This document shows, piece after piece, positions 15,902-27,839 of a DNA stretch of 64,000 nt. Source of the DNA: Trifolium pratense (Eukaryota > Streptophyta > Magnoliopsida > Fabales > Fabaceae); assembly GCF_020283565.1 (NCBI RefSeq), contig NC_060065.1, positions 48,720,409 through 48,784,408 on the forward strand, written 5' to 3'. The notes below the pieces were generated by a model. The model was not told the origin of the DNA, ran no database searches, and worked only from the letters and a program-made list of their open reading frames with translations. Each line of letters starts with the position of its first letter. Position 1 is the stretch's first letter. The position numbers and the translations under genes are program-made.

Positions 15902-18200
15902 TTTTATGTTTTCATAATGAAAGATATATGATCTCTATCTAATGACTTAGACATCATCAACTGAAGTGTCGGTAGAAAATTATTGACCGCGGTGATTTTG
16001 AGTCTTAGATTAAGTGCTCATGTTAAATTGCTATATTACATATAGGATGATCAATGATGGATGAAATAATTTGTACAATACCTATTATTATTCAAATTGA
16101 GCTAAAAATTCATATTAATGTTTTATTTATTTGTTCTTGAAAATAAAGTTAGTTATGTAGTTCTAAATTTGGCATTCTAAATGATGATTATTATTATTTA
16201 CTTGAAAAACACAATAAAAAAAGATATCATCTAAACAAATGAAAAGGATCTTAATTTCACTAAGATAATGTTAGGAAAATAAGTGGTTGACATTACCATG
16301 AACTTTTAATAAACTAAATGTTGATTTCAACAAAATAATGGAAAATTGTGAGGAAGAGCACTATTTAATTTTTTTTATCCTGTTATTGCTAATGGGGAGA
16401 AAAAGTCCAAGAGATATTGGACATAAGTGAAAAAACTAGGTGGATAAAATGCTTAATTTTTACTTTAATAAAAATTAGTTTTATGATTTAGTAAAAAAGA
16501 AACTTTTATGTGTGAGTTCCTATAGCATATATCTCCGATGGTAATATCACTTTGCATATCGTACATTACTAACAAATGGATAATCATTCACCTATGAAAC
16601 TCTTATTGGAGATACTCTAAAGTATCTAAGTTACACGCTTTACTTCTTAAATATAGAAGTGGTAATGTCACTATAATTATTTTTTTTGGTTACAAGTGTC
16701 ACTTTTAAATATATACATCTAAATTATACAATATTTTCAACAAAACTGATTAACAAATATACATCATATGTGTTGGGAAGTTTGGAGGAGTTTGGGAGAA
16801 ACAATGAGGCTAATGTTCCAGGATTATAAGAAAGGGAGACACCATATCTCAATTCAAAACCTTAAGGCATTAAATTAATAGGTCACTTTTTTTATATATC
16901 TAACATCCAGATATTACCGTAACAATGTAAAACACATTAGATCATTAAAATGAAAATTTACTAAATTATAATTTTATCACACTCTTTTAATTTGACACCT
17001 GCGGTAATGCTTAAACTAAAGATTTATTGTTAATTGAATAATAATCAGGTATGTTCAGTGATGAATGATGACATAATTACTTGATGGCCGGAACAAATAT
17101 TCTAATGTTTTGAAAAAGCATAAGAAGGTATATATTTTTTCTGTACAACGTGGAAAAACTAAGATTCATGGGCAGCAGTACTCTATTTGGTAGTAATAGT
17201 AATACAGATACAATTGTGCGCCACATGTAAAATATATATACATTTTGACTAATCTCTAAATAATATGCTTATATACAGTTAATTGTGATATTAAACATAT
17301 AATTATCTAATAGATATTGTGTTAGATAGTGGTTATCCAAATATGTTGAGAGATGGGGGGACAAGAAGGAAGGGTGAACAAGTGGGGTGGGGAGCACCTT
17401 ACACAAATTGTATAATGCATTGCGGTCATATATCTTGCAAATCATAATAAACTTTTGAAATTTCTCAAAGAACTAACTTGACTAATAATACTAAAGTTTC
17501 ATATTTAATGAAGTACCTTAATTCAACTTACATGTAGCTCTTTAAGCAGTACAAATCCCAATATAAGTATCAATTATAAAACTTAAGCCCGTGAGAAGAA
17601 CTCGAACCATAAGATCAATATTAGATGAGAGTATTTCATAACTTAAAGCTTCATATTTAATACTTTTATCTACTCAATTTGATAATCTAACCCGAAACAT
17701 CAATACAAATCAAGTAAACTTATTAACCGATTAAATACATGTTTTTTTGTGAGGCATATAGTATCCACAACTAACTTGTTATCAACTTTTATTTGACATG
17801 CATAACTTGTTCTTATTGGTTGATAAGCAAATACCTCTAAATTATTAAAGGGTAAATTAGTAAAAACTTTTTCCGTATACTATTTGTGTAACTTGATTAT
17901 GTTGATATTTTATCTCATTGATTTAATCACTTGGAAAAAATATACTGATTAAGCTACACATATACCTAGCTAGTTATGCTATGTGATTCTCTTGAACATT
18001 AGTCTTCTTTGGTGATTCCCCTATGATTGAATAAACAATCTATACATTTATTCGGTGAATGTAGTAATGATTGATATAATACTTTACTGATAAACATATT
18101 AGACTTAAGTGCTTAATGAGTTCCTTTTGGTACGAATTGTTTGGAAGAACTGATTTCTAGTGTAAATAATTATTAGTTATATTTTACTTATCTCACACCT
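15902..18200. other. Intergenic, no gene seen
   Basis: AT-rich sequence with no recognised exon, RNA gene or transposon end. Short frames show no conserved composition. Confidence 0.45.
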
Positions 18201-18251
18201 GAATTCTAGATTATCGGACTTTCTTCCTCTAGGAACCGGAGAGATAAAAAA
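18201..18251 (+). repeat. SINE-like family A, 3' end fragment
   Basis: Contains CTAGGAACCGGAGAGATAAA ahead of an A-tail, matching the 3' end of the inverted copy at 18341-18506 and the copy in the syntaxin gene at 46640. Confidence 0.5.
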
Positions 18252-18340
18252 AATACTATAGTCAAGCAAGAAGAAAATCAAAACAAAGAATCACGAAAGA
18301 TACTTCTGAAGCTTCCTTCTTATCTTAAAAAATAGTTTGT

Positions 18341-18506
18341 TTTTTTTTTAACCCTTTGGTTCCTAGGGAAAGGGACCCTAGTAGTCCAGAGTTCGGTCGC
18401 AAGGTAAGTAAAGTCTTACTAAGAAATTGTTCTACCCAGGAATTGAACCCGGGATCTCCCGAAATCCGTCCTTTTTTGGTGAAACTCATTAACCACTTGA
18501 GCCCAA
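18341..18506 (-). repeat. SINE-like family A, near full copy
   Basis: On the minus strand it begins GGGCTCAAGTGGTTAATGAG (A-box-like), continues with CCCGGGTTCAATTCCTGGGT (B-box) and ends CCCTAGGAACCAAAGGGTTA followed by a run of A. This is the layout of a tRNA-derived SINE with a poly(A) tail. It faces the fragment at 18201-18251. Confidence 0.65.
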
Positions 18507-20111
18507 TAACTTAGTTTAGTTTAATTAAAAGAAAGAGTCTCAAATTAAAAAATTAGTTTCGTCTCCTACCTCATGCTGGCCATGGGCAGTGATTAATGAA
18601 AGAATATATTCATAAATGGTTGCAACAAATTAAGACCCCGCCATGTGCTTAAGCATTTAAAACAGGTAAGCACTGAAGAATAGAAACTTCTTAAAAAAGT
18701 TTTACTTAAATATTCCATTGTTGTCTACTAATTGTCTTTCACCCTCTCCATTATTAATTACAATCAAGATTACGAATTTTGGTCATTGTGAGTGTGCGTG
18801 CATTGAAATAAAATAATTGAGTATATAAAGAAAAATAAAATTGGTGAGTTAAAAAACATTGAAGAAATTTTAAGAAAAGTTTTTAGGTTTGAAGTTAGAC
18901 GAAATTTTACTAAGGATCAAATATAAAGAAAAATAAAATATAATTTTTGAATCTTGTCATGACAATTTTTATTATTCACAAAACATTTAGTAAAGGTATT
19001 CGGTAGACTTAATCCTATAGCTAATAAGTTAGTAGATACTAAAGATATTATTGGAGGAGATGAAATTTAAACTTTAGATTAATTATTATGTGTGAGTTTA
19101 GTCACTTGGTTATTGAAAAAAAATAATGTAAATGGATGCATTAACATGACTTAGAGACAGAGGGAGTATACAACATTGAATATTTTATGTATCTGATTCT
19201 TAATATAGATCAGATACATATGATACTCAATAAATCTAAAAAATGACTTGTTTCTTATATTAAGGACTAAGTGGGTATAAATGGTTCAAATACATGCTTT
19301 ATTTTTATTTTTTGACAAGATATATGCTTTATTTATCAACTTAAAAAGTTGTTTTTTTGCTTATTTTCAAAATCGAAGGGAGAATATTCTTTTTTTGTTT
19401 TTGTTTTCACCATCAGTATCCAGCTCACTGGATCACCTAATTTGATTCGGGGGTCGGTTCATGCATCAAGTGATTCAAGTCACCTTCTGATTGCAATTGC
19501 GGGTGGATGAAATCATAATTCTTTCTACCAAATTCAGCGTCAATCATAACTTGACCAACTCAATGTTGATTGATAAGAGAAAATATTTTTTGTGTATAAG
19601 CTTTGTTATAGTCACCACTCACTCACCATCATAAAATAATAATGTAAATGTGAATTAACCTTTTGACAGTGATATGTGTATAATTGCATCCCATTGCCAT
19701 GGCAAAATTAATGTTTTTGAGATTGACAATGTTGGATTAGACTATAATTATGGGATAAGTTAGAACAAGAGAAATAAAATTCATTTATGTCAAATACTGT
19801 GTAAAGTCTCTTCTACTATATAAACTTGCCACTAGCTAGCTAGATTGAAATGACAATCATTCATTCATTATCTGAATCTGGCTTCAAAATTTGTTTATCA
19901 TCACAGGTTAGGTAACCAATCAAATAGTTAAATGGCTATTAATGATGTGATTTGTGTGATGAGTTGGTAGATTAAAGGTCTAAGTCTAACTCAAACCCAT
20001 AAATAAAAAACAAATTAGTTAAAGAGAGTAAAGATCCGCTTTATTTTTATCTCTTCATTTTTGCCATCACTAACTTAAACCTTGTTTCCATTTGCGCATG
20101 ATTAAAAATAA
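18507..20111. other. Intergenic with a family B SINE
   Basis: Mostly AT-rich spacer. A Stowaway-like end, AGAGGGAGTATA, occurs near 19151. The segment 19404-19575 is described separately. Confidence 0.4.
19404..19575 (-). repeat. SINE-like repeat, family B
   Basis: In reverse orientation it carries the family B blocks: the complement of TTTTCACCATCAGTATCCAG at its 3' end, the GACCCCCGAATCA-type block and the TTGACGCTGAATTTGG-type 5' part. Confidence 0.55.
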
Positions 20112-20390
20112 GTTTTCGGTGTCCCGTAAGTGTAGCTCAAATGATAGCTATCAGGGATATTATTGACGTGGCCAGAATTCGAACCCCGGATTCCACAATT
20201 CTCCACATTTAAATGTGTGAAACTCTAGCCACTAAGCTACATTTGACAAAAAAATAAGTTCTTGGTAGTCCTGTAAGTATATAGTTTATTTGGTGGCTAT
20301 CAGAAATATATTGGAGGATCAAAATTTGAATTCTAAATTGTTTACTTCAAATTTAAAGTGTGGGAGTCTAGTCATTATGCTACTTGAAAT
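20112..20390 (+). repeat. Two adjacent tRNA-derived SINE-like copies
   Basis: The first copy has GTGTAGCTCAAATGATAGCT (A-box-like) and AGAATTCGAACCCCGGATTC (B-box). The second (from about 20262) has the same order in diverged form: TATAGTTTATTTGGTGGCTA, then AAAATTTGAATTCTAAATTG. Both end in a block similar to GAAACTCTAGCCACTAAGCT. Confidence 0.5.
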
Positions 20391-20514
20391 TATGTTATAG
20401 TATAAATTATGTATACTTCAATTGCTAGATTGAACATCGTCTTCATGTTTAAATTCAAGACCTTGCAATTGTGTTTATATCTTTTTTTTATGTAATTTAA
20501 TTTAATTTTTTTTG

Positions 20515-20622
20515 ATGAGCGATGTAATATTTTTTTTGTTACAATGGAGTCAGAGATGATCGAACCTAGGACCTCCTGCATACTATTCAAATCCTTCACC
20601 ATTAGACCAAACTTAGTGGCTT
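20515..20622 (-). repeat. SINE-like repeat with tRNA-like boxes
   Basis: The minus strand reads AAGTTTGGTCTAATGGTGAA (A-box-like), then GTCCTAGGTTCGATCATCTC (B-box), then a T/A-rich tail. Confidence 0.5.
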
Positions 20623-21113
20623 GAATAAGTGATGTAATTTAATTTGTGTATAGTTACTTGTATTGACTTTTGTAGAAAAACATCTTCCTATAGTACCCCG
20701 TGACAAGAATAAAGTGAGAGCGATTTTACACTGTACGTGTTGCTTACACTGAACTTATCTAGAATGCGATTTTACAATCATGAAGACATGCATGAGAGAC
20801 TTTTTTATACAAAATCAATTAGAAATGTCTAATTTGCTTTTTGCTAAATGTTTCTTGTTAATTTAATTGATAGCATATATTATTTGATTATCGTTTACAA
20901 ATATTTTACATGTCAATTATTGATTTCAGAATATTAGCTTAAATAAACTAAAAATATCTTTATGTCAAAACAAAAAAAAAGCTAAAAATATCTCTTAAAC
21001 GAACAATTAATCAAAATTGTCAATTTTATCTCTCCCCCCTTCCCTTCTCTCTCTCTCTCAATAAGAGCATCCATAATGGAGCTATCCAGTTTAAATTTGT
21101 ACTTAAATGAGTC

Positions 21114-21470
21114 TCTTAAAATTGAGTTTTTGGCCTAACTCACCATTACAAAACCGGATTGTAAGGTGAGGATTGTCACTTGCTTATAAACACTTGTCAA
21201 GGCCATCTCACAACCGATGTGAGACTCTTAACACGCACCCTCACGCTCAGCACTATTGGGCTTGGTGCATGGATGTAAATGGTGGGTGGCCCGATAGCGG
21301 AAACCTGATAACATATGACCCAACGGATCAGAGAGAGGCTCTGATACCATCTTAGAATTGGGCTTTGGACCTAACTCATACTTACAAAACCGGCTTGTAA
21401 GGTGAGGATTTTCACTTGCTTATAAACACTTATCAAGGTCATCTCACATCCGATGTAAGACTTCTTAACA
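21114..21470 (-). mobile_element. TRIM retrotransposon (non-coding, 357 bp)
   Basis: Two direct terminal repeats, 21114-21233 (120 bp) and 21350-21470 (121 bp), both start TCTTARAATTG and end TTAACA on the plus strand. On the minus strand the 5' repeat is followed directly by TGGTATCAGAGC (21338-21349), the classical primer-binding site complementary to initiator tRNA-Met. The element is flanked by the 5-bp duplication GAGTC (21109-21113 and 21471-21475). The roughly 115-bp interior has no coding capacity. This is a terminal-repeat retrotransposon in miniature and needs enzymes from another element to move. Confidence 0.9.
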
Positions 21471-21744
21471 GAGTCATATGTACATATCACTCGTATATAA
21501 TCTTCTAATAATAGTACGTAATAAACATTTAATCCCTTCAACTAAACACCTCTTAAAAACTCTATATGGATCCCATCAATAACTCAACGTTCATCAATAA
21601 TTCTATATATTTATAAATGAGTCTGACAAAATATATATTTTAACGAGGAGAGAGAATGCTTGTATAAGAAACAATACCTATCTATTCAAAAAAAAAAAAT
21701 GAATGCACAATTTTTAAGATTATTTTATTTTATTTTTTTGTCAA

Positions 21745-21895
21745 GTAGTTTAGTGGCTAGAATTAGTCAAAAAAAAAACTTAGTGGCTAGAAAATTCAAC
21801 TTAAAGATGAATAAGTGGAGTGTTCTGAGTTCGAACCCAAGTTCCTGAACATATAGTGTGATATCCCTACCAATTGAGTTAAGTTCACGGGGACA
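21745..21895 (+). repeat. SINE-like repeat, family C
   Basis: TAGTTTAGTGGCTAGAA (A-box-like), GAATAAGTGGAGTGTTCTGA, GAGTTCGAACCCAAGTTCCT (B-box), then CCAATTGAGTTAAGTTCACG. Related copies lie at 23405, 29345, 54062 and 63045. An internal 8-A stretch followed by a second TTAGTGGCTAGAA suggests a local rearrangement. Confidence 0.55.
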
Positions 21896-22539
21896 AAGAT
21901 TAATTTTTCATATTAAGTATTTATTTATATTTACATAAATTACATTTAGAAAGTACTATAAAAAAAAAAAATTTGAGTGTGTATAATCAAAAATTTGGAC
22001 TAAATACGTAATTTTTGCTTGGACATTCTCTGACATTGTTTACGAAAATGGCCGGCAAGCAAGAGAAATGAGAGAACAATATCAAACAATGTAACGAATA
22101 ACGTATCTTTCTGGGCGGCGAAGCTTAGGGGTTTGGACCACATTCTCTTTTTGGCCGTTTCTTCATTGCACCCAAAAAAACTAATATTTTAACACCAAAT
22201 CATATCTGTAATTGCGGATTATATGGGTCTCTAAACTCCCAAAATTTAAGTAAAGAATAAAGTTAATTTAGAATGTTTATATATTTAAAGAAAAAGTTAA
22301 TTAGAAAGTCGCATATTTATAGGGATTTAAAATATATTTAAGGTAAAATTTAGTTTTCAAAATATAATTGTCATTACGTATAATTTTCAAAAAACCATTT
22401 TAATTTTTAATAAACTTCTTCTTGTTTTTCACTACTCTTTCTTTCGTCCAATGTTCAAATGTAAAGAAAAAGTTATTAAAAGATGAAATAAAATTTTCAA
22501 AGGTTGAAGTCACTTGATTTGGTTGTACATTAACTAAGT

Positions 22540-22635
22540 TTGTGTTAGAAACTATAAACTATCAATCATCGGCTATAAGCTAGTTCATCAGCTATAAACT
22601 AGCTTATCAGCTAGCCGTTATTTTTACCAAACAGA
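22540..22635. mobile_element. hAT-type MITE, one end only
   Basis: Repeated AGCTATAAACTAGCTTATCA-like units run up to a TTTTTACCAAACAG end, which matches the AT-rich hAT MITE ends at 56696-57072 and 57217-58969. Confidence 0.45.
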
Positions 22636-23404
22636 ACTTAAGTGTGAGTTAAGTTCTACATTAGTTAGAAGAGATCGTATTGATCAACATATATGTGAGA
22701 TGACTTGTATGATTACACAAATATTAAAGACCCAACAATTAATGAGTGTAGTGTTAATTTAAGATGTAGTGAACGATGGTGTGCAATCTCAAAGAATAAT
22801 CATGTTTAATGGAATCTATTATTATATGTACATGTTAATAGTATTATTTTATGCTTACATTTTTTTTTCTTTTTTGAGGTTTTCTTCAATGTATATTACG
22901 CAAAATGAATCATTGGATGAACTAGAAAAGGTTTCGGACAAAATAGAATTCATGAATAGCCACATTAGCAGCTAGAAATATAGGTCCTTCAAAAAACTAG
23001 AAATATAGGCAAAGTTAACTTTAGGTTGTGAAAGAAACGACAAGTAATTCTCTGTGAGATTAGTTCAGTTGGTAGATATATATTGTATTATATATGTGTA
23101 GAGATTGGAATTCGAACTCCGATCACCATACTTATTGACTTTTTAATGGAATTTCTAACAAACCACTAAACTAATTCATAAAAAAAAAATGACGAGTATA
23201 AATCTTGAAAGAACCTTAAACCAATGCGAGGTATTTTGCATCCAAAAATGTCAAGTTCTATTTACACTGAGAGGGATACTTGCAATTGCAAGATATGAAG
23301 GATGGAATATGCATAATGTAGCATAGCATGTGTTCTACACAACCGCAAATATATTCTGGTCATCTTTTTATTGACTGACTATTTTGTAAAGAGAAAACAT
23401 TTTT

Positions 23405-23540
23405 TATCAAGTAGTTTAGTGGTTAGAAATTTCAATTTTAAAGTGAATAAGTGGTGTATCTGAGGTTCAAACCTTGGCCCATGTATATTTAATACAATAT
23501 TTCTACTATAACTGGATTAAACTCACAAGAACGTAAATAG
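23405..23540 (+). repeat. SINE-like repeat, family C
   Basis: AAGTAGTTTAGTGGTTAGAA (A-box-like), GTGAATAAGTGGTGTATCTG, GAGGTTCAAACCTTGG (B-box), then ACTGGATTAAACTCACAAG. Same order as the copy at 21745. Confidence 0.6.
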
Positions 23541-24512
23541 ACGCCTTTTAATTGGTGACATAGTGACATGACAAATAATGTGGTTAAACCAAAAAAAAAA
23601 AATCAACCATCATATTTAAAGATCATGATGTGGAGAGATTAACTACCAACAAAGTGATCAAACATGTTTATAATGAGCGTGAAAGCAGTGGCGGCTAAAA
23701 TAACTACCATCTCAGCTGTTTAAAAAAAACTCAATTTTATCTTAAAATAACTTCTAAAATACCAAAAATAATAATTACCAGAGCCTGGACAAGTATTTGG
23801 GCTGTAGATCCACCCATGCGTGAAGGGACTGGATCTTCTCCGGTGATAGGAGAGCCAGAGGTCCTGCGCAATCATCCCCATCCAAAATTAAAAATAAGAT
23901 AAAATTTCAATTGCTTAGATTTGCACTTGAGAAAAATTGAGAAAAATTCAAGGACAAAATCCACTCGTGAAGCATGTCGTTCATTCATTAGAGGTAACAA
24001 GATTGAAATGTGTCATTGTTAGCTTAACTCAGCTGTAACGACATCATATTATATATGTAAGAGCCGAGCTTCGAGCTTCGAACATTCTGACTTATTTACT
24101 TTTAAGTTGAAATTTCTAGACACTATATGTGAACTACTAGAAAAAAAGACCGACATATATAATAAGTCAATAACAATGATGGAAAATGATATAATATTTA
24201 AAAGCGTTTGACTAACTCAATTGGCCAAGATGAAAATTTCATATCATCTTCTTTGATGTTTCAAATCTAAGACTCAGCAACACTTGATTTTTTTTTTCTT
24301 TTTTTTCTTTCATATATCTTGTATTACTTTTCCATTTTACAATTTTCTTTATGTCTCTAAACATGTTGAACCGATCATATCCTGTTACCTAAAAAATTTC
24401 AAATATATATTGTACAAATATTAAAAATAAATATTGAAAATTGTCCATTAATTTTGAAATTACACACAAATAAATAAAATTACATTTGTATCACAAAATA
24501 CTTGCTTCCAAA
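23541..24512. other. Intergenic, no gene seen
   Basis: AT-rich. A decayed tRNA-like pair of boxes is visible near 24020-24085. No coding exon was recognised. Confidence 0.4.
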
Positions 24513-25070
24513 TTAAAAAAGCTTGATTCTAGATATACAATTACTCTCAACACCATTGGAAGTTATATTAACAGAAATGTCACATGAGCAAGAAGCTATA
24601 GCCTTCAATTTAATATATTTCAAAACAATTGCTTTCCCAGGCAATTCAGTTGTTGATGTCAAATTAAATCTCATCTTATTTTTTATAATATCTGACCAAA
24701 AATTTGGATTTTGTATCAACTTTCCAACCATAAAATTTGCTGAAGTGTTCACATTAATTTCACTACGTGAAGGAACAAATTGTGACTCAATTGGAACATT
24801 CCCTACAATAGTATCATTATAAGTGATATAACCTGTACAATTTTGATACTTGAAGCTTCCATAATTTGGGTTCATTATTGTGATAATCATGCCTAAAGTC
24901 ACATTCATAGGCATATTGGGTGAAAGGAAATTAAAGTGAGCAAAATTAACACCAATAGTAGGATCCTTGGGCTTAAAGACTGTAAAAATCAAGGTTATAG
25001 TCACAATTGAGACAATGATCAAGAACAATGTAGACACAATCAAACAAATTTTGAGGCCTCTTTTAGCCAT
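24513..25070 (-). CDS. LEA_2 / NDR1-HIN1-like membrane protein (copy 1)
   Basis: Single-exon gene, 185 residues. MAKRGLKICL opens a short basic cytosolic tail; residues 8-31 are a hydrophobic anchor (IVSTLFLIIVSIVTITLIF); then VFKPKDP leads into a LEA_2 domain. Family-typical features are NFLSPNMPMN, the NPNYGSF turn (67-73), TIVGNVPIESQFVPSRS and several N-glycosylation sequons. The family includes NDR1 and HIN1-like plasma-membrane proteins with a LEA14-type beta domain outside the membrane, some active in defence or stress; the role of this copy is unknown. The start is the Met before the anchor, with a TATA-like run about 118 bp upstream. The neighbour at 30687-31241 is clearly a paralogue. 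Confidence 0.9.
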   Translation of the reverse strand: MAKRGLKICLIVSTLFLIIVSIVTITLIFTVFKPKDPTIGVNFAHFNFLSPNMPMNVTLGMIITIMNPNYGSFKYQNCTGYITYNDTIVGNVPIESQFVPSRSEINVNTSANFMVGKLIQNPNFWSDIIKNKMRFNLTSTTELPGKAIVLKYIKLKAIASCSCDISVNITSNGVESNCISRIKLF

Positions 25071-25187
25071 ATGGTTTTGATTTTTTGGGTAATATGAAGG
25101 GAATTGGGAAAATGAAAAAAAAATTGTTGCTTGCTTTGCTGACTATTGTTGGATAGAACTTGTTTTTGAAATGCAAAATCTATTTGA

Positions 25188-25198
25188 ATATATATATA
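25188..25198 (-). promoter_or_regulatory. Candidate TATA box of LEA_2 copy 1
   Basis: An alternating TATATATATA run about 118 bp upstream of the ATG. The adjoining AGAACTTGTTTTT block is shared with the promoter of copy 2. Confidence 0.5.
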
Positions 25199-25374
25199 AT
25201 GATACTGTTTTAGTGTATTGGACTCATACTTTGCTATCTATTGGTTTAGTGGACATATAACAAAACAAATGTTAGCCCAAAATAGTGGCACTTAATTGAC
25301 TCCTAATTTGTGTTTGACTATTGAGATTAGATCCATACAATAAAAAGCATATTTTTTGGTTATCATGAATTTTC

Positions 25375-25535
25375 ATCGCCGTTAGCGATAACTATAACCA
25401 ATCTCCTCGGAAAACTTGTGGGGCACACAAAGTGAGGTCTTCCTTTCCAACTGAATTTTCTCCATGCGCATGAGCCAGAAATCGAACCTCCGACCACATA
25501 TTTAAGGGGAACAAGACTCTTACTACTTGGGGCAA
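25375..25535 (-). repeat. SINE-like repeat, family D
   Basis: The minus strand shows GCCCCAAGTAGTAAGAGTCT (A-box-like), CGGAGGTTCGATTTCTGGCT (B-box) and a GTGTGCCCCACAAGTTTTCC 3' block. A decayed 3' part recurs near 45225-45300 (+) as GTGTGCCGCCACAATTTTTC. Confidence 0.5.
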
Positions 25536-25655
25536 TTCATTGTTGATAATAAAAAGCATTTTTAATTAAAACATTAGATTCAAGTGATTAATAATTTTAC
25601 ACTAAGATGCATTGTTCCGAAAAACCCAAATTTAATTACTAATAGAAATAACTCT

Positions 25656-26026
25656 GGATCTGTTTGGTTCGAAGTAGATGGAAGGGAGGGGAGGGGAGGG
25701 GGTAACCTTGAAAAGGTTCTTTTTTATTATTTTTTTTATAAAAAAAAAATATTTTTTATTCTTGAAAAAAAATTAAAAACAAAAAGTCTCGATTATTAGA
25801 GAGATTTGATTGGTTAAAAAAACGTTTTGAATTGGTAAAGAGAATATTTTAAATTCATAGAACATTTTAAATTGTGAGGGAACATTTTAAAAAAAATTAT
25901 TTTTAAATTTTGTATTTTTTTCAAGAATAAAAAATGTTTATTTTTTATAAAAATGATTTAATAAAAAGAAATTTTTTTGGTAGAGATTACCCCCTTCCCT
26001 CTATCTACTTCGAATCAAATAGACCC
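25656..26026. mobile_element. MITE with G-rich inverted ends, 371 bp
   Basis: The left end GGATCTGTTTGGTTCGAAGT continues AGATGGAAGGGAGGGG. The right end, inverted, reads GGGTCTATTTGATTCGAAGT and continues AGATAGAGGGAAGGGG. No transposase. A solo end of the same type (CCTCTATCGGACCAAACAGACC) occurs at about 41980-42008. Confidence 0.75.
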
Positions 26027-26161
26027 CAAATTTTTACTTATATCACGACGGAACTCTAAACTACATCTTTAACTACATGTTTTCATCCATAAGATTCGAA
26101 TTTGAGAGATTGCTTATAGTTATAGGCCCCATAGTTATTTTGTACTTGCCTATACAAAATT

Positions 26162-26228
26162 AAGCATAACTCTAAATTGTCGTTGTAGTGTAGTGGTATA
26201 AAAAAAAGAAAAAAGCATAACTCTGAAT
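26162..26228 (+). repeat. Retroposed tRNA-Asp-like 5' fragment with target duplications
   Basis: AAGCATAACTCTAAAT (26162-26177) and AAGCATAACTCTGAAT (26213-26228) are 16-bp direct repeats with one mismatch. Between them lies T, then GTCGTTGTAGTGTAGTGGTA (26179-26198), then T and a run of A interrupted by one G. The 20-base core equals the first 20 bases I recall of plant tRNA-Asp(GTC) with one mismatch. The structure (tRNA 5' end, A-tail, long target duplication) is that of LINE-mediated retroposition. Confidence 0.7.
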
Positions 26229-26265
26229 AGTAATATAGTATTATATGGCTTTTTCCAAAATAAAG

Positions 26266-26510
26266 AACTCCCTCCGTTCAAAATTTTAGTCTTTTTAGAG
26301 TTTTGCACGGAGATTAAGAAATAATAAAAATGATAAATAAAGTCATTTTTACCCTTACTTTATTAAAAAAGAGAAAATATATTTAATTAATAATTTAACT
26401 TTAGTAAGGGTACAAATGGTAAAGTATCACTAAATATGCGTTGGTTTCTTAAAAGAACTAAAATTTTATGACAAAACTAAAAAAGTAAAAAGAATAAAGA
26501 TTTGCGACGT
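26266..26510. mobile_element. Stowaway-like MITE, right end decayed
   Basis: The left end CTCCCTCCGTTCAAAATTTT is the typical Stowaway (Tc1/mariner) terminus, and the interior has inverted blocks such as ACCCTTACTTTATTAAAAAA and TTTAGTAAGGGTACAAATGG. The expected right end survives only as a diverged GCGACGTATGGA. Confidence 0.6.
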
Positions 26511-27839
26511 ATGGATTATTATATATGATGTTACTGATACGGTGACAATAAAAATGCAAAGACAAAATCAAGGATATCAGTATATGTCTTTTCTTAGTGT
26601 TATCTTGACCTCAGTCCTTCGTAAAATTTAATGTCAATGTTATATTTTTATATATTTTTTTATATTATAATAAATTTAAATTTTTAAATGAATTTTATAT
26701 ACAGAATATCCGTATCCAACGATAAACATCAAAGTACCTATGAATTTGCCTTCTTCGTTGTATATCTAACTTTTGTATAAAGAAATTTATGATACTTTAT
26801 AATTTTTTTTTTCTTCCTCATCTTTAATTTAACTTTCTTTTCTTCACTTTGCTTCATCTATCGTTGGAAGAATGATCTTCCTTTAAAAGTTGGAGTTTTT
26901 TAGTGGAAATTAATTCTTGAGAAATTATCCACAAATAGAGGTGGGAATAGATTAGGTCGAGGTAGGCTTTGTCAAGCTCGAGTCTAGCCTGTCAACAACT
27001 TGAAGGCCTGAGTTTTGCCTGTGGCCTATTATAGGCTTAATTTTTAGGCCTGACCTTTTGAAAACCTGATGTGGCTTGTTAGCCTTTTTAAAAGCCTATT
27101 TCATATAAACATATTTAAATAAATAATTATATTTATTTTTAAATATACTTATGAACTAATAAACCAATGTTCATTTTGATTTTTAACATGATATTTTAGA
27201 GAATTTAACTATATATGTCATCATATTTCAATTCTAGTTTATAATAACACGTTTATATATGTTAAAAACTAATGTAGATTAATAAACTTAAATTACTTAA
27301 AAATTAATAGATTTATATCACAGTTTGATCTTCTGCAACTACGATTAGGAGGGAACTGATAAAAACCAAAAAAATAAAAATACTTCTTTCAGTCACAAAT
27401 ACTAGCTCAGTGAGTGATTATTTCACAAAAATAGAGAAAATGTAAATATGAAAGAGAAAGAGATTGAGAAGTATGTTTAATAAAGTATCTTTTTTTAATA
27501 ACAAGTATTTACTAAAGTCTCTTTAAGATTTTGTGTTCTAATATGTAGTTGAAAATTATGATATAGGTGATCAAATGTCTTAATTTTTTCGGTTGGAGAT
27601 ATTCTTTGTTGTAGCTCAATACTTAGAAAAAAACAAAAAAATCGTGGTTGGGAAGGTTATCGTAGCAAAAGCCATTGGAATTTTTATTTGATACATTGGA
27701 AAAATCCATTTTGTTATAAATAAACTGGGGACGATAAAAGAATAACTGAAAGATAAAAATCAATTATTCACAATTCTTCCGATATTCGCAATTGTAACAA
27801 AATCTTTTTAAAGAAATATGACCGGGAAGTTGCTTCTAA
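26511..27839. other. Intergenic with repeat fragments
   Basis: No gene seen. Around 26935-27115, AGGTGGGAATAGATTAGGTC and repeated AGGCCTGA/TAGGCTT motifs resemble a one-ended dispersed repeat. Confidence 0.4.

Noticed and set aside
24523..24822. Plus-strand frame over LEA_2 copy 1
   Set aside because: Antisense shadow of a well-supported gene.
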